Assembly (NCBI GenBank): GCA_946122785.1 | Contig: CAMGYJ010000006.1 | Coordinates: 48,132,066 to 48,196,065, forward strand | Source of the DNA: Linum tenue | Lineage: Eukaryota; Streptophyta; Magnoliopsida; Malpighiales; Linaceae | DNA length: 64,000 nucleotides | Direction of reading: 5' to 3' | Translations under genes and position numbers: made by a program | Shown: positions 11,778 to 24,165 of the stretch, piece after piece | How the letters are laid out: each line of letters begins with the position of its first letter | How positions within the stretch are numbered: the first letter of the stretch is position 1 | Notes under the pieces: model-generated | Seen by the model: the letters and a program-made list of their open reading frames with translations, nothing else | Databases searched by the model: none | Told to the model about the DNA's origin: nothing

Positions 11778-12990
11778 CATCAAACAATTTAGATATTTCA
11801 ATGGTTTGAGTGCCATTAAGCCCTTTCTAGAGCATACACTTAGACTTTTGTGGCCACTCTCTACTTTTATTTACCCCGTTTTATTACCTCTTTTTTGTTT
11901 CTTTTGTTTCTTTTTGTTCTTTCTTTCTTTTTCTCTTTTTTCCGAGGGGGTATTAGAGAGCTAAACACATGCCATATCTTTCATTTAACGAACAATGCTC
12001 TCCTTTTAGGAACCTTCCTCCAACACTACCTTCTTGTTTCTAGCAAGAACCGTGCAAAACCACCTATATAGGACCTCAATGGAGCTCAAAAGCAAGAACT
12101 CTGAGACACAAGGATGACTCACACTTTGACACGAAGAAAGGTGGGGGTTGTTCTTTCAATCACCATCAAGCTCAATCAAACACGAAGCTCCTAGCATTAG
12201 AACAACCCCCAAAGTCACACCGCTCAAAGCAGTTGACTAGGGGATAAAATATATCGAGATAATCAACTTTTGGGCGTGGACTAATCATATGCCTCCATCA
12301 TACTCACTAGTGACAATGGTGAATGTTACACACCATGGATAGAGGGATCTATCACGCATGAAAAAGACGATCAACACAAAAATCACATGGCTACCTAGCC
12401 GCCCAATCATCTATTTCAATTCTAAAAACTTCAACGCATGGCAATTGTAATCAAGAAGTAACCAAGTCAAGACATCCATTCATTCAAGCACACATGAGAA
12501 CTAAGCTTTTGCACAACCCTAATGCATTCTCAGTCATCATAATAGGGTGCATTCGATTACGTGCAACAATTCAAGATCGATGCCAAATAAGCACGAGATT
12601 CACCCACCAACCGGCCATTTTGATCATGCATTGCTTGGAGCCCTAAAAATTTTCAAATTTGGGCACATATCAATGCTCCAAGCATTCACTCTCACACACA
12701 AGCATAATAGTAAACTACCCCTCCACACTTAAGCTCAACATTTCCCTCAATGACGTAAAATAGGGGGTAGAACGATGTTACTGCATGGCTTGGTGAATGA
12801 AAGTTGGACAATTTCCCGTGGGTGGGATGTTTGAGCTTCAAAGGAGAAACAAAAAACAAACACAAGCACATTCTCGCTCGAGGCAAGATTATTACACATA
12901 AAAAAGTTTCACAATACTATGTAAAATAAAGAACTCACAAGGTACTAGTTCACACACTAAATAATGAGAAAATAAAAAGAAAAGGAAAAA
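11778..12990 (-). mobile_element. Element A: 3' untranslated interior, proximal part
   Basis: Non-coding. In reverse complement it follows the region after ORF2 in element E: a GATAGAGGGATC word (12341-12352), and CACTAGTGACAATGGTGAATG near 12306 facing a similar word near 58210. It includes a T-rich tract at 11880-11945. It joins 27-800 across element B. Confidence 0.75.
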
Positions 12991-13019
12991 GAGTTCAGAG
13001 TTTGCAAGTGGAGAAGTGG

Positions 13020-14180
13020 GGCGAAAGAAATCGGCTCTGCCACATGTCTCCCTCGACGGCTACCTCGTCGTTACAAGCTCACTCCTCATCATCCGAGAGG
13101 ACGCCCTAGCGTCGAGCCATCCTCTCTACAAGATCGTCGCTGCGGTCGAGCCGAGCAGTGACTCCCACATAATGCCCTCGAGGCAATCCACTCGCTCCTC
13201 GAGGTGGGGTTTGGAGGTAGAAGGTTTGACCCCTGATGATGATGATGCAGTTGATGATGGTGGTGCTGCGGTGCACCGGCGACGGTCGGGAGCTCTGGTG
13301 GGTGGCTGCTCCTGGGGAGGAACCTCTTATGAGAGGGAGAGTCCCTCAATATAGTGAAATAGACCGAAAACTCGAAGCAACTTCATGGCTCTTAAGGTGT
13401 CCTCCCCAAATCCCATGGACCGCCCTTCCTTTTTGCAGCACTCGAGGTTGATATTGAAGCGTCGAGCCATGTGGGTGATGTAGGGGCTCAAAGATGTGAC
13501 GTAGCATCGACTGCCACTAATAGCCCTGCTGAAAGAGGTTGCACGAACCAAGCCAAGGTGAAGTTGACTGGAGGGGTCCGTCATGGAGGTGAATGCTAGC
13601 AATGCTCTCACGGTGATCTTTTTCGCGCACATGTAGCTTGGGTATAGAGAATGAGAAAGGATTGTGTTGATGACACGCCATTGCGGCTTAAGCGTAGATG
13701 CTAAAGTGCGGGATGGAACAAATCGGGTCTGACACATTTTCGGGAGGAAAAACTTCTTGAAAGCGGATTGTGCGTCGAAATCTTTGAGGCCATCCCCTCC
13801 CACACTTCCTCTTACCTGTCGGGACTCCTATTGCATCAGCAAATAGTTGAAAGACAATCTTCGAGACACACCTCCCAAGCAGAAACTAACGGAGCGAGCC
13901 GGTTGCCCCATTATATTCGTCTCCTTCAGGATGCAGAATGTGCTGAAGAACTCTACACACACAGCTCCGTGTAGATGTCATCTTCAAAATGGAGAAGTTG
14001 GCGCCATTGAGGGTGCGCTACAGCCTCTCGCATGATATTTCCATAGTGAAGGCTATCGAACTGAGTGAAGTCGAGTTTCCAGTGGACCCCAGTCCAAGAC
14101 TGTGCCCAGAACCTCGCTTCCTTTTCAGCTTTTGGCCACCTCCTTAGCTTTATCAAGTACGTGTGGCTCAGGTCGACCAT
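13020..14180 (-). pseudogene. Element A ORF2, degraded copy
   Basis: Translated on the minus strand with frameshifts and stops, this follows ORF2 of element E (56284-57513): an N-terminal block around 14140-13960, a middle block with a PQWRVINTIL segment (E has PEWRILNHLL) around 13680, and a tail with a Pro/Ser-rich part and a short coiled segment near 13170. The likely start is the ATG at 14180, just after a splice-acceptor-like TTGTAG read on the minus strand, the same arrangement as in E. The function of the protein is unknown; I recall such proteins being annotated as 'putative plant transposon protein'. Confidence 0.75.
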
Positions 14181-15004
14181 CCTACAACAAAATCCAAGAC
14201 ATACACCATACGTGGAAATAACCGTTAATTTCACATCAAGTGGAGAAAAGAATTCCCACACACTTATGCTTCCACTACGGTCCTATGCCTTGAAGGCTTT
14301 TCACAAGACCTGATTTTGGACAACTAAGCTTAAATGCACACAAAGCTCACCATGGCATGGTTCTAGGTGGTTCACATATTATCAACACAGAAAAACAAAC
14401 CTAAACCATGCCCCGATGGCTTCCAACCATCAACCACAAGCACTGATCCACATTCATTCACATTTTTGCACTTGGTAGAAAATTTTCACATTCATCTACA
14501 AATTGTACCCAAATTTGTGCCCACCAAGGCTCAATTAGGTTCATACAACATAAAAAATCATTCAAACACATTAATCATCTAATTCCTTGCCCTAATTTCT
14601 ACATTCAAGCGTCAATTCACAAAAATTCACCTCACTTCACACCCTCATCCGATTCTCCAATAAATGATAAGGAAAAGGTTGAAAACAAACATGGAGACTC
14701 AAGTAGGGTCGAGGTGGAAGTGAGGAGAGGGCGAGGGAGCCCAAAAACGCGCTTAAAACCGGCCTGAGAGGGGTTATCGGAGCCTTGCCGGAAACTCGTC
14801 GGAGGCTTGCCGGAAAAAATCAACTGCTCCCAAATCACCCAAAAACTCAGGCAAAGGTGCGCCTAGAAGAGGGGAGAGTGGGTTTGCAATTTTTTTTGGT
14901 TTTAGTGGTCAGAGGTCGTCGGGATCTACAAAAATCGACGGAAAATTGCCGTTTTCCGGCGAGTTTTGAAATTTCCGACGAAAAGGGGCGGTCGTGAAGT
15001 GAAC

Positions 15005-15210
15005 TGAGTCGTTAACGCCCATTTTATAGACAGAGCCCTCAGTTCACGGATGGAGGTGTCAGTTCATGGTCACTAAGACCATGAACATAACTCTCGAACC
15101 GTGAACTGAGATTAAACGATGGGTTTTGAAAACAGGGGGAGCACCCTCAGTTCACGGACAAAGGCACCAGTTCATGGTCATTAAGACCGTGAACTGAGTG
15201 AAAAACAGGT
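15005..15210 (-). promoter_or_regulatory. Element A: palindrome block and TATA box upstream of ORF2
   Basis: Arms CAGTTCACGG (15040-15049) and CCGTGAACTG (15099-15108) enclose an inner palindrome AGTTCATGGTC...GACCATGAAC (15061-15086). A second, shorter set lies at 15148-15198. On the minus strand a TATAAAA (15022-15028) follows immediately downstream, ahead of ORF2. The same words occur in A's LTR. I infer an internal promoter; expression has not been shown. Confidence 0.55.
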
Positions 15211-15402
15211 CACTCCCAACCATATTTGACTCAATCTACTCAATCGTGCCCCTAATTCGATCACACCACATCCCAAAACACGAAAACACCATGACTTGGC
15301 ACGGTGACACCCCAGATTCAACACTTGAACTCTTCACACACACAATAAGAGAAAAATAAGGAAAAGAAAACAAACCGCCGTTTGGTTCTCTCCCAACAAG
15401 CG

Positions 15403-17724
15403 CTACTTTAACGTCTTTGTTCGACGTTGCAGATCTATCATGCTTGAGGGCGTGAAGCCACCTAGAGCGGATCCGCCACGGTCTCGAGGCAAGGCTTGAC
15501 ACCTCCTTCCTTTAGCGCCCGACACTTTCGCCTTACCCTTATCTTTTGGTTGGCTGGAGGCTTGATGAAGCCTATCCCTCGACACTCTCTTCTTCTTTCC
15601 TCCGGGCTTAGCACCCGCTTTGGTTTCTTGCACCTCATCATCATCAATTGGAACACACACACTAGTGGGGATTTCTTTAAGAGGCTCACCTCCACTTTCA
15701 TTCATACCACTCGAATCCAATTCTTTCACCACATAATTCTTAACCTTAGGATCAATTGAAAGAGTGAGTTGCTCCTCCCCATATCTCAACATTAAAGTTC
15801 CCTCATTAACATCGATTAAGGCCTTGGCGGTGGCAAGGAAGGGGCGTTCTAGTATGAGCGGCATATCCGCATCTTCACTGATATCAAGGATAACAAAATA
15901 CGTCGGATAATAGAAATTGCCAACTCTCACTAGGACGTCCTGAACAATACCCCTAGGACTAATGACAGAGCGATCGGCCAACGTGACACTAAGCCTAGTG
16001 GGCTTCAATTCACCTAAATTCAACTTTCTAAAAAGCGTGTAAGGCATCATATTAATGCTTGCTCCTATGTCCGCCAAGGAGTTTTCTATATGATGATTTC
16101 CGATGCAAAGGGGGATAGTGAAACTACCTGGATCCGGTTGTGTTTTAGGCAACTTGTTAAGGATAATGGAGGATCACTCCTCGCCCAAGGTGACATTGGC
16201 GAGGTCTTCATATTACGACGTCTTGGCGAGAAGCCCCTTGAGGTATTTGGCATAACCTCGGAATGTGCACCATGGCCTCCAAGAATGGAATGGTGATGCG
16301 GAGTTTCCTGAGCATCGCCATGAATCCTCCGCACTCTGCCTCCAATCGGTCCTTATGCATCCATGTGGGGAAAGGAAGAGAAGGCTTGTACTCAGCAACT
16401 TGTGGTGGCTTCGGCGATGCCTTCTTAGGCTCTTCTTCCATTTCTCCCACTTCTTCGGGATTATTGAGCGCGGAGGGGTCTTCTCTTCTTCGTTCACTTT
16501 GTCAAAATAATTGCATTGCACCCGGCATTTTGGTCATTAGGGTTAACAATGGTTTGAGAGGGTAGGGCTCCCCTTGGCCTCTCGGTGGATCCCGACAAGA
16601 TTGCCAATTTGCACCTCCAAGTTTTGAAGGCTTGCTTGATGGCTCCTTAATCCCGCCTCAACTGAGGTAAACTTTGTTGCTGCCGCATCCATAAATTGCT
16701 TAATCTTCTCGGACTTGAGTGCTCGTGCTTACAAAGGTGGTCACAAGGTCTTCAAGTTTTGCAAACTTGTCGGTTTGTTTGAACCCTTGACCTCCTTGAG
16801 CCTTGGAGTTGCGGCCATTGTTGAATGAAGGTTTGCCTTGGTTGATAATTTCCCGTTGGTCCTTGGAAACAGGGGGATCTTGGATTGGTCGGAGAAGACG
16901 AAGAGAAATTCAGATGGTTTCGTCACCCGGGTTGTAAGTATTGCTAAGGGGTTGTTCCTCCTAGCATTGGCAATGAAACTCAGTTGCAACTTGGGTGTGC
17001 TTGATTCCTTCATCATTTGACAATCCAAAATCTTGTGGTTGGTACTTGAACACCAATCACATGCCATCACCGGCCTCTTCCCATGCTTTTTGTCCTCTAA
17101 GAGTGCATCAATCAAACGATCAATCTTGGCTTCAAGCGGGGGACTCGCTCCTACACTTTGCACTCCCCTTGCGGTGCTTCTCTTTCCACTTATTGTCAAG
17201 CTCCAATCATACCCTTTACTTGCCATGTCTTCAAACAACTCGGTCACTTGGGGTGGAGTCATGTTCATCAATTTCCCTTGACATAAGGAGCCAATGAGGA
17301 TCTTGTAGTCTTGGTGGAGACCACCATAGAAGGTCTCAATCCGGAATTGCTCCTCGAATCCATGATGGGGGCATTGGAGGAAGTAATCGGAGTACCTTTC
17401 CCAAGCATCCCTCAACGTCTCATCCTCTTCTTACTCAAAATGGGTGATCTTCTTGCGCCACTCCGCTGTCTTTGAAGGTGGGCAATAACGAGTCATAAAC
17501 TTGTTGAGCATATCATCCAACGAAGTGATCGAGAGAGTCGGCCTATTGTTGAGCCACCGAGAGGCATTCCCCGCAAGAGTTGTTGGCGGCCATGGGTGAA
17601 TGTCGAATGGCAGGTTGAATATCCTTCGTTCTTGGAGCCATGTTATAGCCCATGGTCCTCGGTTGCTCCTCCGCGGCCGCTCCTCCGCGGCCGCTCCTCC
17701 TTGAGTGGGTTGATTAGATGCCAT
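15403..17724 (-). pseudogene. Element A gag-protease region, broken
   Basis: The first part (17724-16741) reads as Athila-type gag with one in-frame stop at 17431-17433 and an apparent internal deletion of the early gag core near 17590. A zinc knuckle CX2CX4HX4C (CDWCSSTNHKILDC) lies near 17050. After frameshifts, 16152-15403 encodes a retropepsin with DIGAS, where E has DLGAS, near 16070, and a Lys-rich tail. Reverse transcriptase, RNase H and integrase are absent: the sequence runs from protease straight to the stretch before ORF2. A 14-base duplication containing GCGGCCGC is at 17672-17699. Confidence 0.85.
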
Positions 17725-18043
17725 CTCGCCTTCACTTCCTTACTCTTCGGAATCAACCTTTTTCTCAACTAAAACTTCCTCTTCTATCCTCCTTCTTGCC
17801 TCTGCTAGTTCCCTCTCAGGATCCAAGTGTCGGAGAGTGCAGTTGAGATCCTCGTCTAGTGGTGCCAAAGGTGTCGGATTACTCTGGGTCATACACATCC
17901 CTGTACACACTCAAAAGAACCACAAAACGTCTAGCACAAGCAAGATTCACAAACTCAAAGCGAAAAGTAAAAGCTAGATTAACACCAAACAATCTTTTCA
18001 AAATAATGAATCGTTTGTCCCCCGGCAACGACGCCAAAAACTT
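17725..18043 (-). other. Element A leader with tRNA-Asp primer-binding site
   Basis: The minus-strand primer-binding site at 18021-18037 reads TGGCGTCGTTGCCGGGG, one mismatch from the complement of the tRNA-Asp 3' end, seven bases from the LTR. The rest is untranslated leader before gag. Confidence 0.82.
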
Positions 18044-20492
18044 GACTCAACCCGAATTCACCACTTTAAAACTCTCCATTAAGTCCCAAGTATAAACCTT
18101 AACTAGGTGCAATACAAAGCAAGTATTTTTAAATATCGAGTCAGGCTGGTTCATGTACCCCTACTTCGAATGTTTATAACTTTATCTAGCGGTTGATTTT
18201 TGGTGAAAACAACAATCTAAGGCTAAAACATTTGCAAAAGTAAATGGATTTGACACTAATTGAGAAGGCTTCACCCGGGTGTTGCTCCCCCTAGCCAATA
18301 ATTACGACTTGTTGGATCGAATGGTCGTGTGTGGTGAGTGGGTTGTAAAACGTAGGGAAGTGTAACAAGTGGCCAAGCGCCACCCTCTTAGTCTCTAGGT
18401 CGAGGGAAAGGGATGCGATCCAAGCCACCGACGTGACTCTCTTGACCTATTGACTAAGGATTAGTTAGAATTCACCCTTGAATCGGAGTTCGGACGGCCA
18501 ATCATAACCAAACCCTAGGTGCTAATAAGAAATAGGAGGTTTGCCCTGCATTAACCTAACTAGGAGACAGTGAATTGCCTAAGAAAACACAACATTCAAG
18601 CCTCTTTCAAAGAACGTAAGGAGGGTTTTCTCTCTACCTAGGTTAGAATGGCAATTAGATTGATAGGCTTTCACACAACACAATCATTCATGAATAATAC
18701 CTCCACATTCACATTAAACACAACCACACACAAATCATTCAATCCATACTAGCATTCACATAATTGTAGCTACGGTTTACAAACACTCAAGTGAAAGAAG
18801 GGACTACTCCATGCTAGGAGAAGGGAAAACGCAAGAGAGAAGAAGGAAACCATCAATGAGATACTAGCCTTGCTCCATGTGTTGAAGAGATCCTCCTTTG
18901 GGGGAGGAATTCCAAAATCCTTTGTTGAAGATGAAACCCTAGCTTCTCCTCTTCTTTGGTTCGTCACTTTCTCACTCTAGAAATCTGAAGAAGAAGTTTC
19001 TCACACTAGGTCTCCTCTTTCTCCTTTGGCTAAACCTCCTTTATATACCCAGATCGGGCTCAGTTCACAATCTTAGTTCACGACCGTGAGCTGAAAGCCC
19101 AAACCGTGAACGAAAGTTGAAACGTGACGCATCACTAATCCCAGTTCACGGTCTTAGTAGGGGTGGGCATCGGTTTGGTTCGGTCGAAACCGAACCGAAA
19201 TGTAGCATACCGGGTTCCTGATTCACTCTAAACTGCAAACCGAATTCGAACCAAAATATAATTCGGTTCGGCGAACTGAATTATATTCCGGTTAGGTTCG
19301 GTTTTCAGACGCAAACCGAACACATGCAGAGTCACATTTTCATATATGGAAAGAGGGGACCCTCTTTCATTTCAAGCCACTCAATTCCTCCTCTCTGGAA
19401 ATCCAACCAAAACAAGAAACTAATCTCTCCTCCCTTGTCTCTCTTTCTTCTCAATCTGCTTCTCCTCGCCCTTCACTTCTCCTTACCTTAAAAAAAACCT
19501 CCTTTCTATCTCTAGCTTCTTCCTTCATCTTTTCTTGAAAGACCATCAACATAAAAAGAAAAGGAGAGAAGCAGCACTAGCCTGAAAGAGACGAAGCAGG
19601 GACCCAGGGGAGAAAACAGAGAGCTTGAGAGGTAGATAATAGAGATCCAAAAGGTGGGAATTTTAGAGGAAGAACGAAGTTGGGCAGATCTAATCTGGGT
19701 TCCGACTCAAAATCGCTGGTCTTGTTCTCCGACCTCCAGCACCAGGAGTACAGCATCACCGCTATCCTCAACGATTCGATTAAGCTGCGGATTCAAGCTC
19801 TGAAGCCAAGGATCACAACGGCGAGGGAGATTTCGGCTTGTGGTATGCTCCGATCGTGGTGAGATGAGAGTGGAGGCAGGAGCCGAGCAGCGGGACGACA
19901 TGCAATGGAGACTCTTCTCTTTCTTTAATTTCTTAGGGTTCGGAAGAGCCGAGAAGAGAGTGTGAGGGGGTGGCGGTGGCGGTGGGCTTTGGGGGGGGGG
20001 GGGGGGGGGGGGGGAAGATTTGGGCCAAGGCCCATGGTCAGGTGGGCTGAGTAGTGAGGTGAGGTACATGGCTGGGTAATTTTTGGTTGTTTGGTTCGGT
20101 AATCGGAATGTCGGTTCGGTTGATAAGAGTTTATTTTCTGAACTAACCACATTTCCTTTCCGAATTTCGAACCGAATAACTTTAATTCAGTTTTGGTTTG
20201 GTTGTAATCAGTTTTGGGTCGGTTCGGTTTGGGTTTACCAACCGGATGCCCACCCCTAGGTCTTAGTGACCGTGAACTCACAGCCTAAACCGTGATATGC
20301 TGTGTTTTCACCGTTTGGCTTGAATTTTTCCCCTTTTTTCCAACTTTCGACTCCGGGGTTGTTTCCACCAGCCAAAGTCTGAAAAACACCAAAACAAAGC
20401 ACAACCCGACGTAAAACCAAACCTCCTGGAGCAAAAATGCTTAAAACGACTAAGCAAACCGGGGGTAAAAGTGTACAAATTAGCCCGAATCA
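18044..20492 (-). repeat. Element A 5' LTR, interrupted by a hAT element
   Basis: The minus-strand ends are TGATTCGGGC (20492) and TGAGTCA (18044). Without the inserted hAT and one 8-bp duplication it is about 1,340 bp, close to element E's 1,359 bp. It contains CACGG/CCGTG palindromes at 19060-19157 and 20259-20300, and a TATA-like minus-strand TATATAAAGG near 19033-19042. The flank at 20493-20497 is ATCTA; the matching side is outside the window. Confidence 0.85.
19158..20258. mobile_element. Non-autonomous hAT element in the A LTR
   Basis: Terminal inverted repeats are TAGGGGTGGGCATC at left and its complement at right. The 8-bp duplication GGTCTTAG is perfect at 19150-19157 and 20259-20266. 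The subterminal regions are full of GGTTCGG/CCGAACC words. A run of about 24 G lies at 19990-20014. No transposase frame is present. Confidence 0.93.
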
Positions 20493-22037
20493 ATCTATGA
20501 CACCTCCTTTGCGCTCTTCGGCGGTGCATCCTCAGTTACAGTCTCACTTCTCAGCATAATGGCATGCAACCCCTCCTTATGATTTCTAGGGTTCGATAGG
20601 GGTTGGCTAGGAAGTGTACCAGCTGGTTTGGAAGCAAGGGCATCTGCCAGGTGTCCAATTTTGGTGTCTATATCCTGTAGAAGTGTCTGCTGGTGCCTCT
20701 GGCTGGCTTCAATCACCATGAATTTTCCCACAGCCACTTCCATGAATTGCTCTAGTTTATTGAACTTCTGGAAACTGGTGCTACCCAAGTTGGTCACTAG
20801 ATCCCTTAATTCTAACACGGGGTCGCCTGGTGCTGGGACTATGGAGATGCACCAAGTTGCTGGTACCGTTGCTGCTGTGGGGGCTGTTGAAAAGCCTGTC
20901 CCTGTCTGGGCTGATAAAATGGTTGTTGTTGCTGCATCTGGTTTTGAAAACCAACTGCAGGAGTCTGCAAGCTAGGTAGCTTGGGATTGTTGTTGCCAAT
21001 CCAGGAGAAATTGGGATGTTGGCACCACCGATCATTGTATGTATTAGTATAGGGGTCGTTGCGCCGAGCATTATTAATGAAATTTAGCTGCTCCTGCGGT
21101 GTGCTAGACTCTTGCATGGCATGGCAGTCCTCCACCCTATGATTGGTGCTCTCACACCATTGGCAATACATTGCCTACTGCTGCCATATCACGGAGATCA
21201 TCCAATTATGATCAATAGCTGAGACTAGCTTAGAGACAACCTACACCAACTCAGATGATTGGGTATCCCCGACATGCACACCTCGGCTTGGTGCTCTCCT
21301 AGACCTCCTAGCCGACCCCCAATCACAGCCCTGTTCTGCCATTTTTCAAAGGCTGGTTCAACTGGGGTGGCATCTTGGTCAGCATGTTCCCGCCACAGGC
21401 CAAGTTAATCAGCTGTTTGTCTTCGGGGAAGAGAGCGTGGTAGAAGGTGTCCACCTTGAAAGCGTCATTAAAACCATGATTGGGACACTTCAGGAAGAGA
21501 CTGGTGTATGTCTCCCAAGCATCCCGAATGGTTTCATCCTACTCCTGAGCAAAATGTGTAATATCCTTTTGCAGGTCTGCTGTCTTAGACGTCAGATGAT
21601 ACCAGGTCAGCAATTTGTTGGCCAGGTCGATGAATGTGATTGACCTCGGAGCCCGGTTGTCCAGCCACATCTTGGTCGTCCCTCCAAAGTGAAAGGAAAG
21701 TAGCGCAACTGGATGGCATCTTGAGGGACCCCATTAATCTTGATTCCATCAATCAGCTCGTGGAATTGCCACAGGTGCGCTCGGGAGCATCTCCTGTCTT
21801 CCCATAGAACACCACTGAACCTTGCAGCATAGTGATCATAGAGGTGCTCACCTCAAAGTTGTTGGCAACAACTTGAGGGTTTTGGATGGGGGACATCATA
21901 TCTGCGGATCTGGCAGTCCAGTAGTATCCTATGGTATGCTCCTCGGGGACAACCGCCCCGTCAGAGTTGGGTTCACCCATTTCCTCCTCCTGGTTGATGT
22001 TCAGCTTAGCTAGAGCTTCCTCCGTAGCCAGTCGCGC
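20493..22037 (-). pseudogene. Element D gag, downstream part
   Basis: Athila-type gag in reverse complement. It has an N-terminal domain like E's (VVANNFEV, about 21870), the region around 21340-21720 with frameshifts, a zinc knuckle CQWCESTNHRVEDC near 21160, a Gln-rich linker (20990-20860), and a coiled region ending near 20700. The frame continues upstream beyond the solo LTR at 23766-23849. It is cut at 20493 by element A. The polyprotein would have built the particle core; it is now dead. Confidence 0.85.
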
Positions 22038-23760
22038 TGATTCGGGCTCAAATGTACACATTTTACCCCTCATTTCTTATTCGTTTAGCTTAGTATTTCA
22101 TCATTCCTCAACATATTTCACACTAGGTTGTGTTTGTTTTGATATATTTCAGCTCCTAGCACGTGTGGAAGGGTCGAAGTCGAATTTTGGGATAATTGGA
22201 GGTCAAAAAGTGCAAAACCCGAAGAAAAGTCCGAAGTACCGTGACAATTGCCTCGTAATAGTGAAGTGAAGGCGTCCCAGGAAATAACCGCAGTTCACGG
22301 CCAAACAAGGTAGTTCACGGTCTCCTAAGATCGTGAACTTGGACCACAAACCGTGAACACCGAGGCGTCCAGGGAGGTTACTGACGACAAGGCCGTTCAC
22401 GGTCTCTACGACCGTGAACTATGGCCATTGTCCGTGAACCCAGGAAGCAAGGCGGTTAATTTTCGAGACGACTGAGTTCACGGAGACGACTGCCCAACGC
22501 GTCCGTGTACTGATCGCTTTTGGGCAAATATGAAGACAGCAGCGGGAGAGAGAAGGGGGAGTTGTTTTTGGAGAAGGAACACTTTCTTTCTCTAGGGTTT
22601 CAACCCAAAACACCAAAGGGAAGTTCTAGTGAGAGAGGGAGTGATCTTGGAGCTTAATTGAAGGCATTGATCAAGCTTGGAAGCTAGGAATCAAGCCTAG
22701 AAGAAGAAGAAGAAGATATGGAGGTTTTTTTGTAATCTCCACTCTCTCTCTCTCTAGAAACTCACTCTTTTCTCTTGAGTGTTGTAGATCGCTAACTAAT
22801 ACTTTGTAATTACTTGTTTAGATTGAATGATTGTCATTGGGTATTGTTTAATTCAATGATTGAGGTATTATTCATGTTGATTGTGCATGCTTGTGCTTAG
22901 CAATCTAAGGGTTGTGCATGTTTTGTGCTTAGCATCCTTAGGTTTGTGCATTTTGGGGCTTAGCAATCTAATTAGCCAATTAACCTAGTTTAATTTAGGG
23001 GGAACCTCAATGTTGAATTAAGCAAATTGGTTAAGCGTGATTAAGTCGTCCAACCTTTAGTTGAGTGAGGGAGTAAGTCACCACCGATTGCCTAAACCGA
23101 GAGGGCCGAGTGACACGGCATATAATGTTTACCTCGGTTTAGCAATCGAGATTGTGGTCTACGACCATATTTTCGTCCCTCTACGGTTCGCGGTTACCAG
23201 TTTGCATCTAGGTTGGCTGTGATTAAGCCGCTCAAACTCCGGTTTGAGGGAGAGACCTAGGCAACCACTAGAGCCTGAGTGAGAGGATCGATCCCGTGAC
23301 AAATCGCTCTCTAGAGAATCCGTCCCGTGACAAATGGATCACTAGTTACTCCTCCTAGCGGTTCCCCTAGACTTGGTGACTGGATCGATCGCTAGTGAAT
23401 TGATTTCATGACAGATTGATCACTAGTTGCTCGCCCCCCCTGTTCACAACCACCTACGCCACACGACTTCATTCAATCCAATGGGTCATGGTAGCTAGTT
23501 ATGGGGAAGCAACTCCTGGGTGAAGCTCTCTTAGTTAGGATTTTCCTTCATTTACTTTTCCTTGCTTGTTTAGGTTGTAGTTCCATTAGACCTAAACCCC
23601 AAAACTGTTTTGCTAGATAACAGCTTAAGCGATTGAAGTAGGGGTACATGGACCGGCCCGGGTTGACAATTTAAATGCTTGCTCTATACTGCACCCGGCT
23701 ATAGTTTAAAAACTTAGACTCTAGTCAGGATTAATTTGTGGTGTAGTTTCGTGCGAGTCA
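22038..23760 (+). repeat. Solo Athila-like LTR inside element D gag
   Basis: Starts TGATTCGGGCTC, like A's LTR, and ends GTGCGAGTCA. The 5-bp duplication CGCGC flanks it at 22033-22037 and 23761-23765. Removing it with one duplication restores the D gag frame. Palindromes of the AGTTCACGG...CCGTGAACT type lie at 22288-22500, in the same relative place as in A. Recombination between two LTRs probably removed the interior. Confidence 0.93.
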
Positions 23761-23765
23761 CGCGC

Positions 23766-23849
23766 CTTCAAAGCTCTCTTAAAGTTGCGACAGGTCCTTT
23801 CAAGCTCCTGGTCCAATGGCTGTAGATCTCCCCATTGGCTACAGGTCAT
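23766..23849 (-). pseudogene. Element D gag, first codons
   Basis: The ATG at 23849 opens MTCSQWGDLQPLDQELERTC, aligned to the start of E's gag (MTRSQSGGLLPLDPELERTC). This supports both starts. The frame runs into the solo LTR and resumes at 22037. Confidence 0.85.
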
Positions 23850-24165
23850 GCACTACCTGCACACAGACGACAAACACAACCCGTGAAGGTACATAGGTGG
23901 AAGAGAGAAGATGCAGAAAAGCAAATGCTAAAGTCATAGACTTTCACATTTTTCCAATAACCTAGAATTCCCCGGCAACAGCGCCAAAAACTTGACTCGC
24001 TAAGACACAAAACCAAACTGCGGCCAAGTATAATCGCATAATGGAAATGCAGAATAGTGGGTAAGTTTAATTTATCAACCCGGGGTCTAGATCTACTACC
24101 TACTCCGTGAACTTCTATTATCTAGCGGGACTAGTCGAGTGAAATGTCTTGTTTGTTTGTTTGTC
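23850..24165 (-). mobile_element. Element D leader, primer site and 5' LTR remnant
   Basis: The primer-binding site at 23970-23986 (minus TGGCGCTGTTGCCGGGG) is one mismatch from the tRNA-Asp match. The LTR end reads GCGAGTCA on the minus strand from 23993 upward. The LTR is recognisable to about 24165, where a hAT-like sequence begins; its start was not found. Confidence 0.75.
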
